From positions 992,001-1,056,000 of the forward strand of contig NZ_BAAAUN010000001.1 of NCBI RefSeq assembly GCF_039533965.1: a stretch of DNA of 64,000 nt, written 5' to 3'. This document shows positions 51,564 to 59,788 of this stretch, piece after piece (the first letter of the stretch is position 1; every line of letters starts with the position of its first letter). The position numbers and the translations under genes are program-made. The stretch comes from Microbacterium luteolum (lineage in GTDB: Bacteria; Actinomycetota; Actinomycetes; Actinomycetales; Microbacteriaceae). The notes beneath the pieces are model-generated. The model was not told the origin of the DNA. It saw nothing but the letters and a program-made list of their open reading frames with translations, and made no database searches.

Positions 51564-53060
51564 TCAGCCGCGCTCGGCGCCGAAGCTCACGGAGCGCACG
51601 CCCATCGCCTCCGCCTCTTCCCTGGCGAGTCGACGTTCCGCGTCGAGATCGAGTCCGCGCGCGAGCAGCACGTACGCCACGGCGGATGCCGCGAGTCCGA
51701 CGAACAGGGCGATGTCGATGCCGCCCATCGCAGCGGCGATCGGCCCCGTGAACCACGTGGCCACGACGAACGGGATCATCGCGGCGATGCCGATGACGTA
51801 CGCGGTGATCCCGCGCCATCCCCACGAGCCGTAGATGCCCTGCGGACGGAACATCTCGGCGACGGCGTAGCGCCCGCGGCGCACGAAGTAGTAGTCGACG
51901 AGATTGACCGAGGTCCACGGGACGAGCACGTAGAGCAGCACGACGAGGAAGCTGCCGAACGAGTCGAGGAACTCCCCCGTCGAGAACGCCGCGCCGAGCA
52001 GGCCGCCGAGGCCGATGATGCTGCAGGCGACGATGCGGGCGAATCGCGTGGGTCGCACCGATCGGAACGAATCGGCGACCGTGATCAGCTCGAGGCTCGC
52101 GGCGTAGATGTTGATCGTGATGACGGTGATCAGGGCGGGCAGCGCAGACCAGAGCAGCACCGCGCCCGCACCGGGCACGATCGCATCGGCCGCCGCCGTG
52201 ATCGCCTGCACCGGATCCGCATCCGCGAAGAGCGAGGCGACGAACGCCCCGAGGATCATCAGCCAGCCCGCGCCGACGATCACACCGGAGGAGGTGTAGA
52301 ACAGCGCCTTGCGCGGGCTCGTCTGCGGGGGCAGGTACCGTGAGTAGTCGGACACGTAGGGCGCCCAGCCCAGCGCGTAGGCCGCGGCGGCCGCGAACTG
52401 CACGAGGAACGCCGGGCCGTCGAACTCCCCCAGCGAGAAGTCCGCTGCAGGGAGCGGAAGCGCGAACAGCGCCACCACGCTGAACACGCCGAAGGTCGCG
52501 AGGAACAGCCAGGTCAGCCACTTCTGCACGCGGTGGATCCAGTGATAGCCGATGATCGCCAACGTGAGGGCGAGAGCCGTGATGAGCACGTACCAGCCGG
52601 CGCCCGCATCGACGCCGGTCGTCGCCGTGAGCACCTGCCCCGCGAGCAGTTGGTTGAAGATGTTGAATCCGACGATGCTGGCGACGACCACGAGGCACAC
52701 GATCGCGACGCCGCGGTAGCCGAACTGCGCTCGCGACTGGATCATCTGCGGCAGACCCAGCTGTGGTCCCTGGGCGGAATGGAAGGAGGTGAACACGGTG
52801 CCGACGCACACCCCCAGCACGATCGCCAGCAGCGAGACCAGGAAGTTCGCCCCCATCGCGACCCCGACCATGCCCGTCGCGAGCGTGGTGAGGTTCGCGT
52901 TGGACATGAACCACAGCGGGAAGAGACTCGACGGCGTGCCGGTGCGCTCGGAGAGCGGCACCCAGTCGATGGACTTGACCTCGATCCCCGTCGCTCGGGA
53001 GACCGGGACCTCGGTCCGCACGGGGCCGGGATCTGGCAGGTCGTGCTGCGGCTCGTTCAT
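51564..53060 (-). CDS. NCS1 family purine/cytosine-type permease
   Basis: The 498-residue protein has 12 hydrophobic helices and NCS1 landmarks: the N-terminal SLFPLWFMSNANLTTLATG near residue 45, GxxQxG-like GPQLGLPQMIQSRAQFG near 100, and APYVSDYSRYLP near 230. The family imports nucleobases, hydantoins or vitamins with Na+ or H+. No catabolic gene is adjacent to indicate the substrate. ATG 53060 is preceded by TACTGT at 6 nt; an extension of 12 residues is disfavoured. Confidence 0.92.
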   Translation of the reverse strand: MNEPQHDLPDPGPVRTEVPVSRATGIEVKSIDWVPLSERTGTPSSLFPLWFMSNANLTTLATGMVGVAMGANFLVSLLAIVLGVCVGTVFTSFHSAQGPQLGLPQMIQSRAQFGYRGVAIVCLVVVASIVGFNIFNQLLAGQVLTATTGVDAGAGWYVLITALALTLAIIGYHWIHRVQKWLTWLFLATFGVFSVVALFALPLPAADFSLGEFDGPAFLVQFAAAAAYALGWAPYVSDYSRYLPPQTSPRKALFYTSSGVIVGAGWLMILGAFVASLFADADPVQAITAAADAIVPGAGAVLLWSALPALITVITINIYAASLELITVADSFRSVRPTRFARIVACSIIGLGGLLGAAFSTGEFLDSFGSFLVVLLYVLVPWTSVNLVDYYFVRRGRYAVAEMFRPQGIYGSWGWRGITAYVIGIAAMIPFVVATWFTGPIAAAMGGIDIALFVGLAASAVAYVLLARGLDLDAERRLAREEAEAMGVRSVSFGAERG

Positions 53061-53066
53061 GGTGCA

Positions 53067-53072
53067 ACAGTA
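53067..53072 (-). promoter_or_regulatory. -10 box, leaderless start of the NCS1 permease
   Basis: TACTGT lies 6 nt upstream of the ATG at 53060. Confidence 0.55.
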
Positions 53073-53136
53073 GGTCGCGGGCCGATCCCGTCCCATCCCG
53101 GGAATCCGATGGAGACCATAGGTTTCGCCGATACGC

Positions 53137-53168
53137 GAATCGGGCGCCCCCGAAGGGACGCCCGATTC
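53137..53168. terminator. hairpin after the UPF0182 gene
   Basis: GAATCGGGCG (53137-53146) pairs with CGCCCGATTC (53159-53168), and the inner CCC/GGG extends it around a short loop. It begins 17 nt past the stop at 53186. Confidence 0.7.
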
Positions 53169-53185
53169 ACTTCAGCTGCGCGAGG

Positions 53186-56110
53186 TCACTGACCGGCGGC
53201 GGCATCCAGTGCGAGGAGCTTCTCGACGGCTGCCGTGAGGCGCTTGTCGGCCTCCGCGAAGGCCTCGAGGTCTCCGGCCTTCAGAGCGGCGTCACGGTCG
53301 AGCAGCGCCTGCTGCGCGGCCGCGAGGGCGGCGGCCTCGTCACCCGTGGGCTCGGTGGGCGGCGTCGGCTCTGTCGGCGTCTCGCCGGTGTTCGGATCTT
53401 CCGTGCCCGGTTCCGTGGGCTCGACCTCGTCGTCACCGCCGGTCGCTCCCGAGTCACCGCCGAACAGCGTGTCGAGCGCCTCGGTGAGCGTGTTCTCGAA
53501 GGCCACGCGATCACCGAAGGCGACGAGCACCTTCTGCAGTCTCGGGAGCTGCGTGCCCTCGGAGGACTGCACGTACACGGGCTGCACGTAGAGCAGACCG
53601 CCACCGACCGGGAGCGTGAGCAGGTTGCCGTAGATCACCTCGGACTCGCCCTGCTGCAGCAGGTTCAGCTGCGGCACGACGGCCGTGTCCGAGTTGTAGG
53701 TGTTCTGCACCTGGCCGGGGCCGGGCACAGTCGTGTCCGTGTCGATCTCCAGCATGCGGAGCTGACCGTAGCCGTCCCCCTTCACACCAGCTTCCGACCC
53801 GGCATCCGAGTCCACCGCGAGGTAGCCCATCAGCACGTCTCGGCTGCCTCCCGCTCCCTGGGAGACAGGGATGAAGGTGGAGAACATCGAGAAGCGCGGA
53901 GAATCCTGCCCCGGCATCTGCATCGTCAGGTAGTACGGCGGCTGCAGCATCGCGTCGCTGCGGGGGTCGTTCGGCGTCTGCCAGCGGTTGTCCTGCTGCG
54001 CGAACGATCCGGCGGTGTCGACGTGGTAGATCCCGAGCACATCGCGCTGCACCTTGAACAGGTCGGTCGGGTAGCGCACGTGGCTCATCAGTTCGCCGGA
54101 CATCTCGCTGATCGGCTTCACCGTCGACGGGTAGACCTTCTGCCAGGTCTTGAGCACCGGGTCTTCCTCGTCCCAGGCGTAGAGCGTCACCGAGCCGTCG
54201 TAGGCGTCGACCGTGGCCTTCACCGAGTTGCGGATGTAGTTGATGTCGTCGATCGCGAGGGTCGGCGACGGGACGTTGGAGTCGGCGATCGCGTCCGACA
54301 GGCTGACGCCGGTCGAGTACGGGTACGTCGAGCTGGTGGTGTAGCCGTCGACGATCCAGACGATGCGACCGTCCACGACGCTCGGGTACGGGTCGCTGTC
54401 GAGCTCGAGGTACGGGGCGACCTTCTGCACGCGCGTCTTCGGATCGCGGTCGTAGAGGATCTGCGAGTCCTCGTTCACGAGGTTGGAGAACAGGATCTGC
54501 TCTGACTGGAACTTCAGCGCGTAGAGCAGCTTCGTGAACGTGTTGCCGACGGCGGGGCCGCCCTCGCCCTCGAACGTGGTCTTCGTCTCGCTGGACCCGT
54601 CCTTGCCGCGCGGATAGTCGATCTCCGCCGGTTCCGAGCCCTCGGGGGCGCCGACGATCGAGTACTCCGGGGAGTTCTCGCCGAAGTAGACGCGGGGCTC
54701 GAAGTTCTCCCGGTCGGTCAGGAATCCGGACGACGGGATGCCGCGCTCGAGGAACACCGGCTCGCCGTCGCTCGTGCGCTGGTTGCCGGCCGCAGCCACG
54801 AGGCCGTAGCCGTGCGTGTAGACCGCGACGCGGTTGTTCCAGTTGTCGCCGTCGCCGAGGCCCGACATGTCGAGGTCTCGCACGGAGACGACCGTGTCCT
54901 GCATCACGCCGTCGATCTCATAGCGGTCGACGTCCATCGTCGTCTGGAACTGGTAGTAGCCGCGGTACTGCTCGAGCTGGCGGACGGTCGGCGGGATGAC
55001 CTTCGGGTCCATGATGCGGATCGACGCGGTGGTCTCCGCGTCCTCGCGCAGCTGGCCGGCCGCGGCGTCCGTCTCGGCTTCGAAGGCCGTGGTCTCGAGG
55101 TCGGCGATGCCGTAGGCCTCTTTCGTGCCGTCGATGTTCCGCTGGTAGTACTCGGCCTGGTAGGCGTTCTGGTTCGGCTTCACCTGGAAGGTGGTGACGA
55201 TCCACGGGTATCCGACACCCACGACGAGCGAGGCGACGAGGAGCAGCGCGGTCGCCGCGAGCGGGAAGCGCCAGCGGCCGATCACGGCGGTGACGAAGAA
55301 GAGGATCGCGACGACGGCGGCGATGATCGCGAGGATCGCCAACCCGGGGATGGTCGCGTTGACACCGGTGTATGCCGCACCGGTGATGCGGTCCTCCGGC
55401 GTGGAGAGCGTCTTGTACTGGTCGAGCCACAGGCTCGCCGCCTGCACCAGCAGGTAGAGGCCGGCTATCACGGCGAGCTGGATGCGCGCGGGCTTCGAGA
55501 TGCGCAGCTCGCCCTGTCCGACGCGGACCGAGCCGTAGAGGTACGACACGAGGGCGGTGACCAGCAGCGACAGCAGCAGCACGGCGGAGACGAACGCGAG
55601 CAGGATCGAGTAGAACGGCATCGCGAACATGTAGAAGCCGGTGTCGATGCCGAACTGCGGATCGACGTCGGAGGTCGCTACGCCGTTGGCCCACAGCCAG
55701 ACCGTCTTCCACTGTCCGGCGGCAGCGAAACCGGCGAAGAGGCCGAAGAAGATCGGCATGCCCCACATCGCCAGGCGACGCAGCGGCTCGATGACCTCCT
55801 GGTAGCGGTCCAGCTGCGAGCTGAGCCGCACGTAGACGGGTCGCAGACGGTACGCGAGCTGGATCACGAGGAAGAGCGGCGCGGCCATGCCGAGGAAGCC
55901 GACCACGAACATCACGGCCGTGGCGATCCACTGCGTGGTGAGGACGCCGGTGAAGCCCACCTGGTCGAACCAGAGGAACTCCGTGTAGAGCGAGGCGAAC
56001 ACGAAGAACGCCGCGATCAGGGCGGCGATGATCACCAGGGAGATGCCGAGGATGCGTCGGGAGGTTCGAGGCGTGGCCGGATTCGGAGCTGAGGCTGAGT
56101 TCGAGGTCAC
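53186..56110 (-). CDS. UPF0182 family large membrane protein
   Basis: The 974-residue protein has seven hydrophobic helices in residues 20-315, beginning after a Ser/Ala/Pro head, then a large extracytoplasmic domain and an acidic Pro/Thr/Glu-rich tail (about 900-940) before a terminal helical segment. This is the standard UPF0182 layout found across actinobacteria; function is unknown. GTG 56110 follows TAGGAT at 6 nt. It neighbours the PDZ/Lon protease gene, as in mycobacteria. Confidence 0.93.
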   Translation of the reverse strand: MTSNSASAPNPATPRTSRRILGISLVIIAALIAAFFVFASLYTEFLWFDQVGFTGVLTTQWIATAVMFVVGFLGMAAPLFLVIQLAYRLRPVYVRLSSQLDRYQEVIEPLRRLAMWGMPIFFGLFAGFAAAGQWKTVWLWANGVATSDVDPQFGIDTGFYMFAMPFYSILLAFVSAVLLLSLLVTALVSYLYGSVRVGQGELRISKPARIQLAVIAGLYLLVQAASLWLDQYKTLSTPEDRITGAAYTGVNATIPGLAILAIIAAVVAILFFVTAVIGRWRFPLAATALLLVASLVVGVGYPWIVTTFQVKPNQNAYQAEYYQRNIDGTKEAYGIADLETTAFEAETDAAAGQLREDAETTASIRIMDPKVIPPTVRQLEQYRGYYQFQTTMDVDRYEIDGVMQDTVVSVRDLDMSGLGDGDNWNNRVAVYTHGYGLVAAAGNQRTSDGEPVFLERGIPSSGFLTDRENFEPRVYFGENSPEYSIVGAPEGSEPAEIDYPRGKDGSSETKTTFEGEGGPAVGNTFTKLLYALKFQSEQILFSNLVNEDSQILYDRDPKTRVQKVAPYLELDSDPYPSVVDGRIVWIVDGYTTSSTYPYSTGVSLSDAIADSNVPSPTLAIDDINYIRNSVKATVDAYDGSVTLYAWDEEDPVLKTWQKVYPSTVKPISEMSGELMSHVRYPTDLFKVQRDVLGIYHVDTAGSFAQQDNRWQTPNDPRSDAMLQPPYYLTMQMPGQDSPRFSMFSTFIPVSQGAGGSRDVLMGYLAVDSDAGSEAGVKGDGYGQLRMLEIDTDTTVPGPGQVQNTYNSDTAVVPQLNLLQQGESEVIYGNLLTLPVGGGLLYVQPVYVQSSEGTQLPRLQKVLVAFGDRVAFENTLTEALDTLFGGDSGATGGDDEVEPTEPGTEDPNTGETPTEPTPPTEPTGDEAAALAAAQQALLDRDAALKAGDLEAFAEADKRLTAAVEKLLALDAAAGQ

Positions 56111-56116
56111 CGTTCC

Positions 56117-56122
56117 ATCCTA
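56117..56122 (-). promoter_or_regulatory. -10 box, leaderless start of the UPF0182 gene
   Basis: TAGGAT lies 6 nt upstream of the GTG at 56110. Confidence 0.55.
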
Positions 56123-56185
56123 GGCGGGCCTCACTGTGCGGCGGCTGTCATCCCGGTCACGGCGAGGTCACGGCGACTCCCCCGC

Positions 56186-57277
56186 TCACGAGCCGGCGAG
56201 CTCGCACGTGGGAAGGGAGGTGACGTCGCCGTCGGCCGCGATGACCTCGAGCGCATCGAGGGACTCCTCGAGCGTCGACGTGCGGATCACCTGCAGCCCG
56301 TCGGGCACGTGACCCACCACCTCGTCGCAGTTCGACGCCGGCGCGAGGAAGTAGTCCGCTCCGGCGTCGCGCGCCCCGTACAGCTTCTGACGGATGCCGC
56401 CGATCGGCCCGACCGTGCCAGCGGCGTCGATCGTCCCGGTGCCGGCGATGTCGTGCCCGCCGTTGAGCTCGCCCTCGGTGAGCGTGTCGATGATGCCGAG
56501 CGCGAACATCATCCCGGCGCTGGGTCCTCCGACGTTGTCGAGCTGGAGCGTGACGTCGATCTCGAAGTCGTAGTCCGTGCGCAGCGTGATGCCGATGAGC
56601 CACGTCGTCACGTCGTTCTCGGTGTGCTCCTCCGGCGTCACCTCGACGGTCTTCTCCTCGCCTGCGCGGAGCACGGTGAGGACGACCGGGTCGCCGCCGG
56701 CATCCTGGATCGCCTGGCGCAGCTGCGCGGCGGAGGTGACCGCGGTTCCGTCGATCGCGGTGATGACGTCTTCGGCGTCGAGGAGCCCATCGGCCGGCGC
56801 ATCGGCCACGGCCTCCTGCACGACGACCTTCGCACCCGTGTCGTAGCCGAGCTCGTTCAGAGCCGCGGCCGTCGCCTCGTGCTGCGAGTCGACCATCAGC
56901 ATCGCGTTGCGCTCGTCGCGCTGCTCGGTCGTCACGCCCTCCGGGAACACCGAGTCGAGCGGCACGACGGCGCGGGACGAGTCTATCCAGGCGAGCGCGA
57001 GCTCGAACCAGCTCGGCGTGCGCTCGCGGTTGCCGACGACCTGCACGGTCGTGAGGTCGAGCGTGCCGCTCGTCTCGAAGGTCTCGGCGCCGTCGATGCT
57101 GATCAGCGGCACCTGCTCGCCGTCGGTCCCCGTGGCGGTGCCGAGGGTGTCGTAGACGGGGCCGGGCCGCTGGATGACGTACGGCGTCGGGAGGAAGGTC
57201 AGGACCACGAGCGCGAAGAGCGCGACGATCAGCGCCCAGACTCCGAGTCCGGGCTTTCCAGACCGCGTTCGATCCAC
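56186..57277 (-). CDS. membrane-anchored PDZ/Lon-type protease (YlbL family)
   Basis: The 363-residue protein has an N-terminal membrane helix (about 12-30), a PDZ domain (about 145-215) and a Lon-like S16 domain with the catalytic Ser253 in GGPSAGM and Lys298 in GGIRQKLYGA. Both dyad residues are intact, so it should be an active extracytoplasmic protease. GGAGGA lies 5 nt before the GTG. It diverges from the DUF2342 gene; the arrangement is conserved in actinobacteria. Confidence 0.93.
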   Translation of the reverse strand: MDRTRSGKPGLGVWALIVALFALVVLTFLPTPYVIQRPGPVYDTLGTATGTDGEQVPLISIDGAETFETSGTLDLTTVQVVGNRERTPSWFELALAWIDSSRAVVPLDSVFPEGVTTEQRDERNAMLMVDSQHEATAAALNELGYDTGAKVVVQEAVADAPADGLLDAEDVITAIDGTAVTSAAQLRQAIQDAGGDPVVLTVLRAGEEKTVEVTPEEHTENDVTTWLIGITLRTDYDFEIDVTLQLDNVGGPSAGMMFALGIIDTLTEGELNGGHDIAGTGTIDAAGTVGPIGGIRQKLYGARDAGADYFLAPASNCDEVVGHVPDGLQVIRTSTLEESLDALEVIAADGDVTSLPTCELAGS

Positions 57278-57395
57278 AGCATTCCTCCGTCGTTCGCGAG
57301 CGGCGTACAGCGATCTGCTCGCTTCGGGGACGCGCGCAGAAACCTGTGACTAGCGTAGATGCCACGGCTATAGGCGTGCTGAGAGGGCGAACGAC

Positions 57396-58805
57396 ATGGC
57401 AGACAACGACCCGACTCCCGAGGACTTCCAGGAGTTCCTCCGAAAGATGCTCTCGAACCAGGGCGGCGGGGATATCGACCCCGAGGCTCTGCGAGATGCC
57501 ATGCAGGGCATGGAGGGCTTCCAGTTCGACCCGGCGATGATGCAGACGATCATGTCGCAGCTCCAGGGCGCGTTCGGCGGCGACCCGTGGGAGAACGCGC
57601 AGCGTCAGGCGCTGCACATCGCGAACCGCGAAGGCCAGGGGGTGACCGACGGATCGCGCAACTCGCTCATCGACGCGTTCACGCTCGCGAACCTCTGGCT
57701 CGGCGAGGCGACGACCATCTCCGAGCTGAGCGAGGCCCCCACCGCGATGACCCGCGGCGAGTGGGTCGAGAAGACCCTGCCTGTCTGGAAGGAGATCGCC
57801 GGCCCCGTGTCGACCAGCATCGCCGACGCGCTGACCTCTGCCCTCGACACCCAGGTCCCCGAGGAGATGCGCAGCGTCGTCCAGGGGGCGGGCAAGCTCA
57901 TGCGCGGTCTGGGCGGCTCGGTGTTCGCCGCCCAGTTCGGCCAGGTGCTCGGCAATCTCTCGCTCGAGGTGGTCTCCGGCGGCGACGTCGGGATCCCCGT
58001 GCTGCCGGCCGGGACCGCCGCCGTGATCCCGCAGAACCTCACCGCGTTCGGCGAGGGACTCGAGATCCCCGAAGACCAGATCGCGCTCTACCTGGCGACG
58101 CGCGAGCTCGCCTACGCGCGCCTCTACCGCCATGCGAAGTGGCTGCACCTGCACGTGATGGCGCAGATCACCGACTTCGCACGCGGCGTGAGCGTCGACG
58201 TGGACGCACTCGAGGACGTCGCCAGCCGCCTCGACCCGTCGGACCCCGAGGAGCTGCGGGCGGCGATCGAGGGCGGAGCGCTGCTCCCCGCGCAGACCGA
58301 GGCGCAGCGCGAGGCGCTGACACGGCTCGAGAACCTCATCGCCACGATCGACGGCTGGGTGGACGTGGTCACCGCACAGGCGACCGCCCGGCTGCCCGAC
58401 GGTGCGCGCATCGCCGAAGCCGCCCGTCGTCGCCGCGCGGTCGGCGGTCCTGCCGAAGACGCCCTGGGCGCTCTCGTCGGGCTGAAGCTGCGTCCGCGGC
58501 GCATGCGTGAGGCGTCCGCGATGTGGCAGGCCGTGACGGATGCCGTCGGCATCAGCGGACGCGACGCCCTGTGGGACTACCCCGACCTCATGCCGACCGC
58601 CGAGGACATCGACGACCCGAGCGCACTGGTGGCTCGTCTGCAGGCCGCCGAGCGGGGCGAGCAGCCGGTCGCGGACGAGTTCGACGAGGCCCTCGCGCGT
58701 CTGCTCGACGGCGACGACTTCTCCGCAGAGGATCCGACGGAGAAGACAGACGGGTCCGACGATCCGGACGGGGATGCCGCGCCCGAGGGCGAACGACCGG
58801 TCTGA
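57396..58805 (+). CDS. DUF2342 (zincin-like) protein without HExxH
   Basis: The 469-residue protein has the length and layout of actinobacterial DUF2342 proteins: a Met/Gln-rich N-terminus with FDPAMMQTIMSQLQGAFGG, a central GGSVFAAQFGQVLG near residue 170, and the helical region YLATRELAYARLYRHAKWLH near 230, where zincin relatives have HExxH. Here the first His is Arg and the second is Tyr, so classical zinc catalysis is unlikely. The C-terminal 50 residues are acidic and probably disordered. GAGAGGG precedes the ATG. Confidence 0.85.
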   Translation: MADNDPTPEDFQEFLRKMLSNQGGGDIDPEALRDAMQGMEGFQFDPAMMQTIMSQLQGAFGGDPWENAQRQALHIANREGQGVTDGSRNSLIDAFTLANLWLGEATTISELSEAPTAMTRGEWVEKTLPVWKEIAGPVSTSIADALTSALDTQVPEEMRSVVQGAGKLMRGLGGSVFAAQFGQVLGNLSLEVVSGGDVGIPVLPAGTAAVIPQNLTAFGEGLEIPEDQIALYLATRELAYARLYRHAKWLHLHVMAQITDFARGVSVDVDALEDVASRLDPSDPEELRAAIEGGALLPAQTEAQREALTRLENLIATIDGWVDVVTAQATARLPDGARIAEAARRRRAVGGPAEDALGALVGLKLRPRRMREASAMWQAVTDAVGISGRDALWDYPDLMPTAEDIDDPSALVARLQAAERGEQPVADEFDEALARLLDGDDFSAEDPTEKTDGSDDPDGDAAPEGERPV

Positions 58806-58811
58806 CAGCCT

Positions 58812-58843
58812 GGAGGAGCGGGCGCGGCGCGCACCGCTCCTCC
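58812..58843. terminator. hairpin after the DUF2342 gene
   Basis: GGAGGAGCG (58812-58820) and CGCTCCTCC (58835-58843) form a 9-bp stem starting 7 nt after the stop. Inner GC-rich bases can extend it. Confidence 0.5.
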
Positions 58844-58924
58844 CCTGATCCGCGGAGCACGGAAGTTCTCCACGGAACCGCGTTCGCGACTCCACGGCAT
58901 CCGGGGTTTCACCAGAATCAGGTG

Positions 58925-59788
58925 ATGCCGCTGACCCCGCCGACCCTCACCCGCCTGGATCCGAGCGCGCCGCTGCTCTGGCGCGATGAGCGGACCCTGC
59001 AGCTCGGCATCGACGACGGTCTGCGCATCGAGGCGGAGGCGCCGTGGGTGGAACTGCTGCTGAGCCTTCTGCGCTCCGGTTTCCGCCGCTCCGCCTTCGA
59101 TGTGATCGCCCACGGCACGGGAGCGCCGCGTCAGGAGGCTCGGACTCTGCTGGCCCGGATCGAGCACCTCCTGATCGACGACCCAGCGGCGACGCGGCCT
59201 GCCTGGGTCGAGACCATCGGCATCACCGACGGGCGCGGCGCCTATCGTGCCAGAGAGGCGCTCGCCGACGAGGGGATCGCGCTGGTCGACCGCTCGGTGC
59301 GCGACGCGGTCGGGGTCATCCTCGTGCAGGGCGCCGCAGCGGCTGTGCAGTTCGCGCGCTATCTGCGTGAGGACGTCCCGCACCTGCCCATCGCCTTCGA
59401 GCCGGGCCACGTCACGGTCGGACCGCTGGTGCTTCCCGGGGAGACCCCCTGTCTGGCCTGCCGAGACGCCGACGACGCCGATCGCGATCCGGCGTGGCCG
59501 CTGCTGCACGCCCAGATGATCGGATACGGCCCCGTGGTGCTGCGGGCGGCGCAGGTGGCCGAGGGCGCGCTCCTGGCGTCGCGACTCCTCGCCGCCGACG
59601 GCGGAGGAGGCGAGATGGTCCGGGTCAGCGCTGACGGCTCGCGCGCGCGTCGCGCGGTGACGTTTCACGAAGGATGCCGGTGCCGCGCGCCGTCGTCCCC
59701 ATCTCCGCCAGGAACCGCGACGGCGCCCGCTCTCCTCGCCCTGCCGAGCGCGACCACGAGATGTCCAGGGTACGCGCGGCGCGCGTGA
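58925..59788 (+). CDS. ThiF/cyclodehydratase-like protein of unknown substrate
   Basis: The 287-residue protein resembles the leader-binding C-domain of azoline cyclodehydratases. It has an N-terminal winged-helix-like part, a Rossmann-like middle (GVILVQGAAAAVQFARYL) and two Cys pairs, C176/C179 in CLACRD and C251/C253 in CRCRA, suited to a structural zinc. No YcaO partner, precursor peptide or dehydrogenase is nearby; instead it sits in the conserved DUF2342-UvrD block, so a core, non-bacteriocin role is likely. ATG 58925 follows CAGAAT at 6 nt. The last 54 residues, including the second Cys pair, are encoded opposite the 3' end of the helicase gene. Confidence 0.75.
   Translation: MPLTPPTLTRLDPSAPLLWRDERTLQLGIDDGLRIEAEAPWVELLLSLLRSGFRRSAFDVIAHGTGAPRQEARTLLARIEHLLIDDPAATRPAWVETIGITDGRGAYRAREALADEGIALVDRSVRDAVGVILVQGAAAAVQFARYLREDVPHLPIAFEPGHVTVGPLVLPGETPCLACRDADDADRDPAWPLLHAQMIGYGPVVLRAAQVAEGALLASRLLAADGGGGEMVRVSADGSRARRAVTFHEGCRCRAPSSPSPPGTATAPALLALPSATTRCPGYARRA

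Noticed and set aside
58925..59788. A complete azole-modified peptide (TOMM) cluster
   Set aside because: No YcaO protein, precursor peptide or flavin dehydrogenase is encoded nearby.
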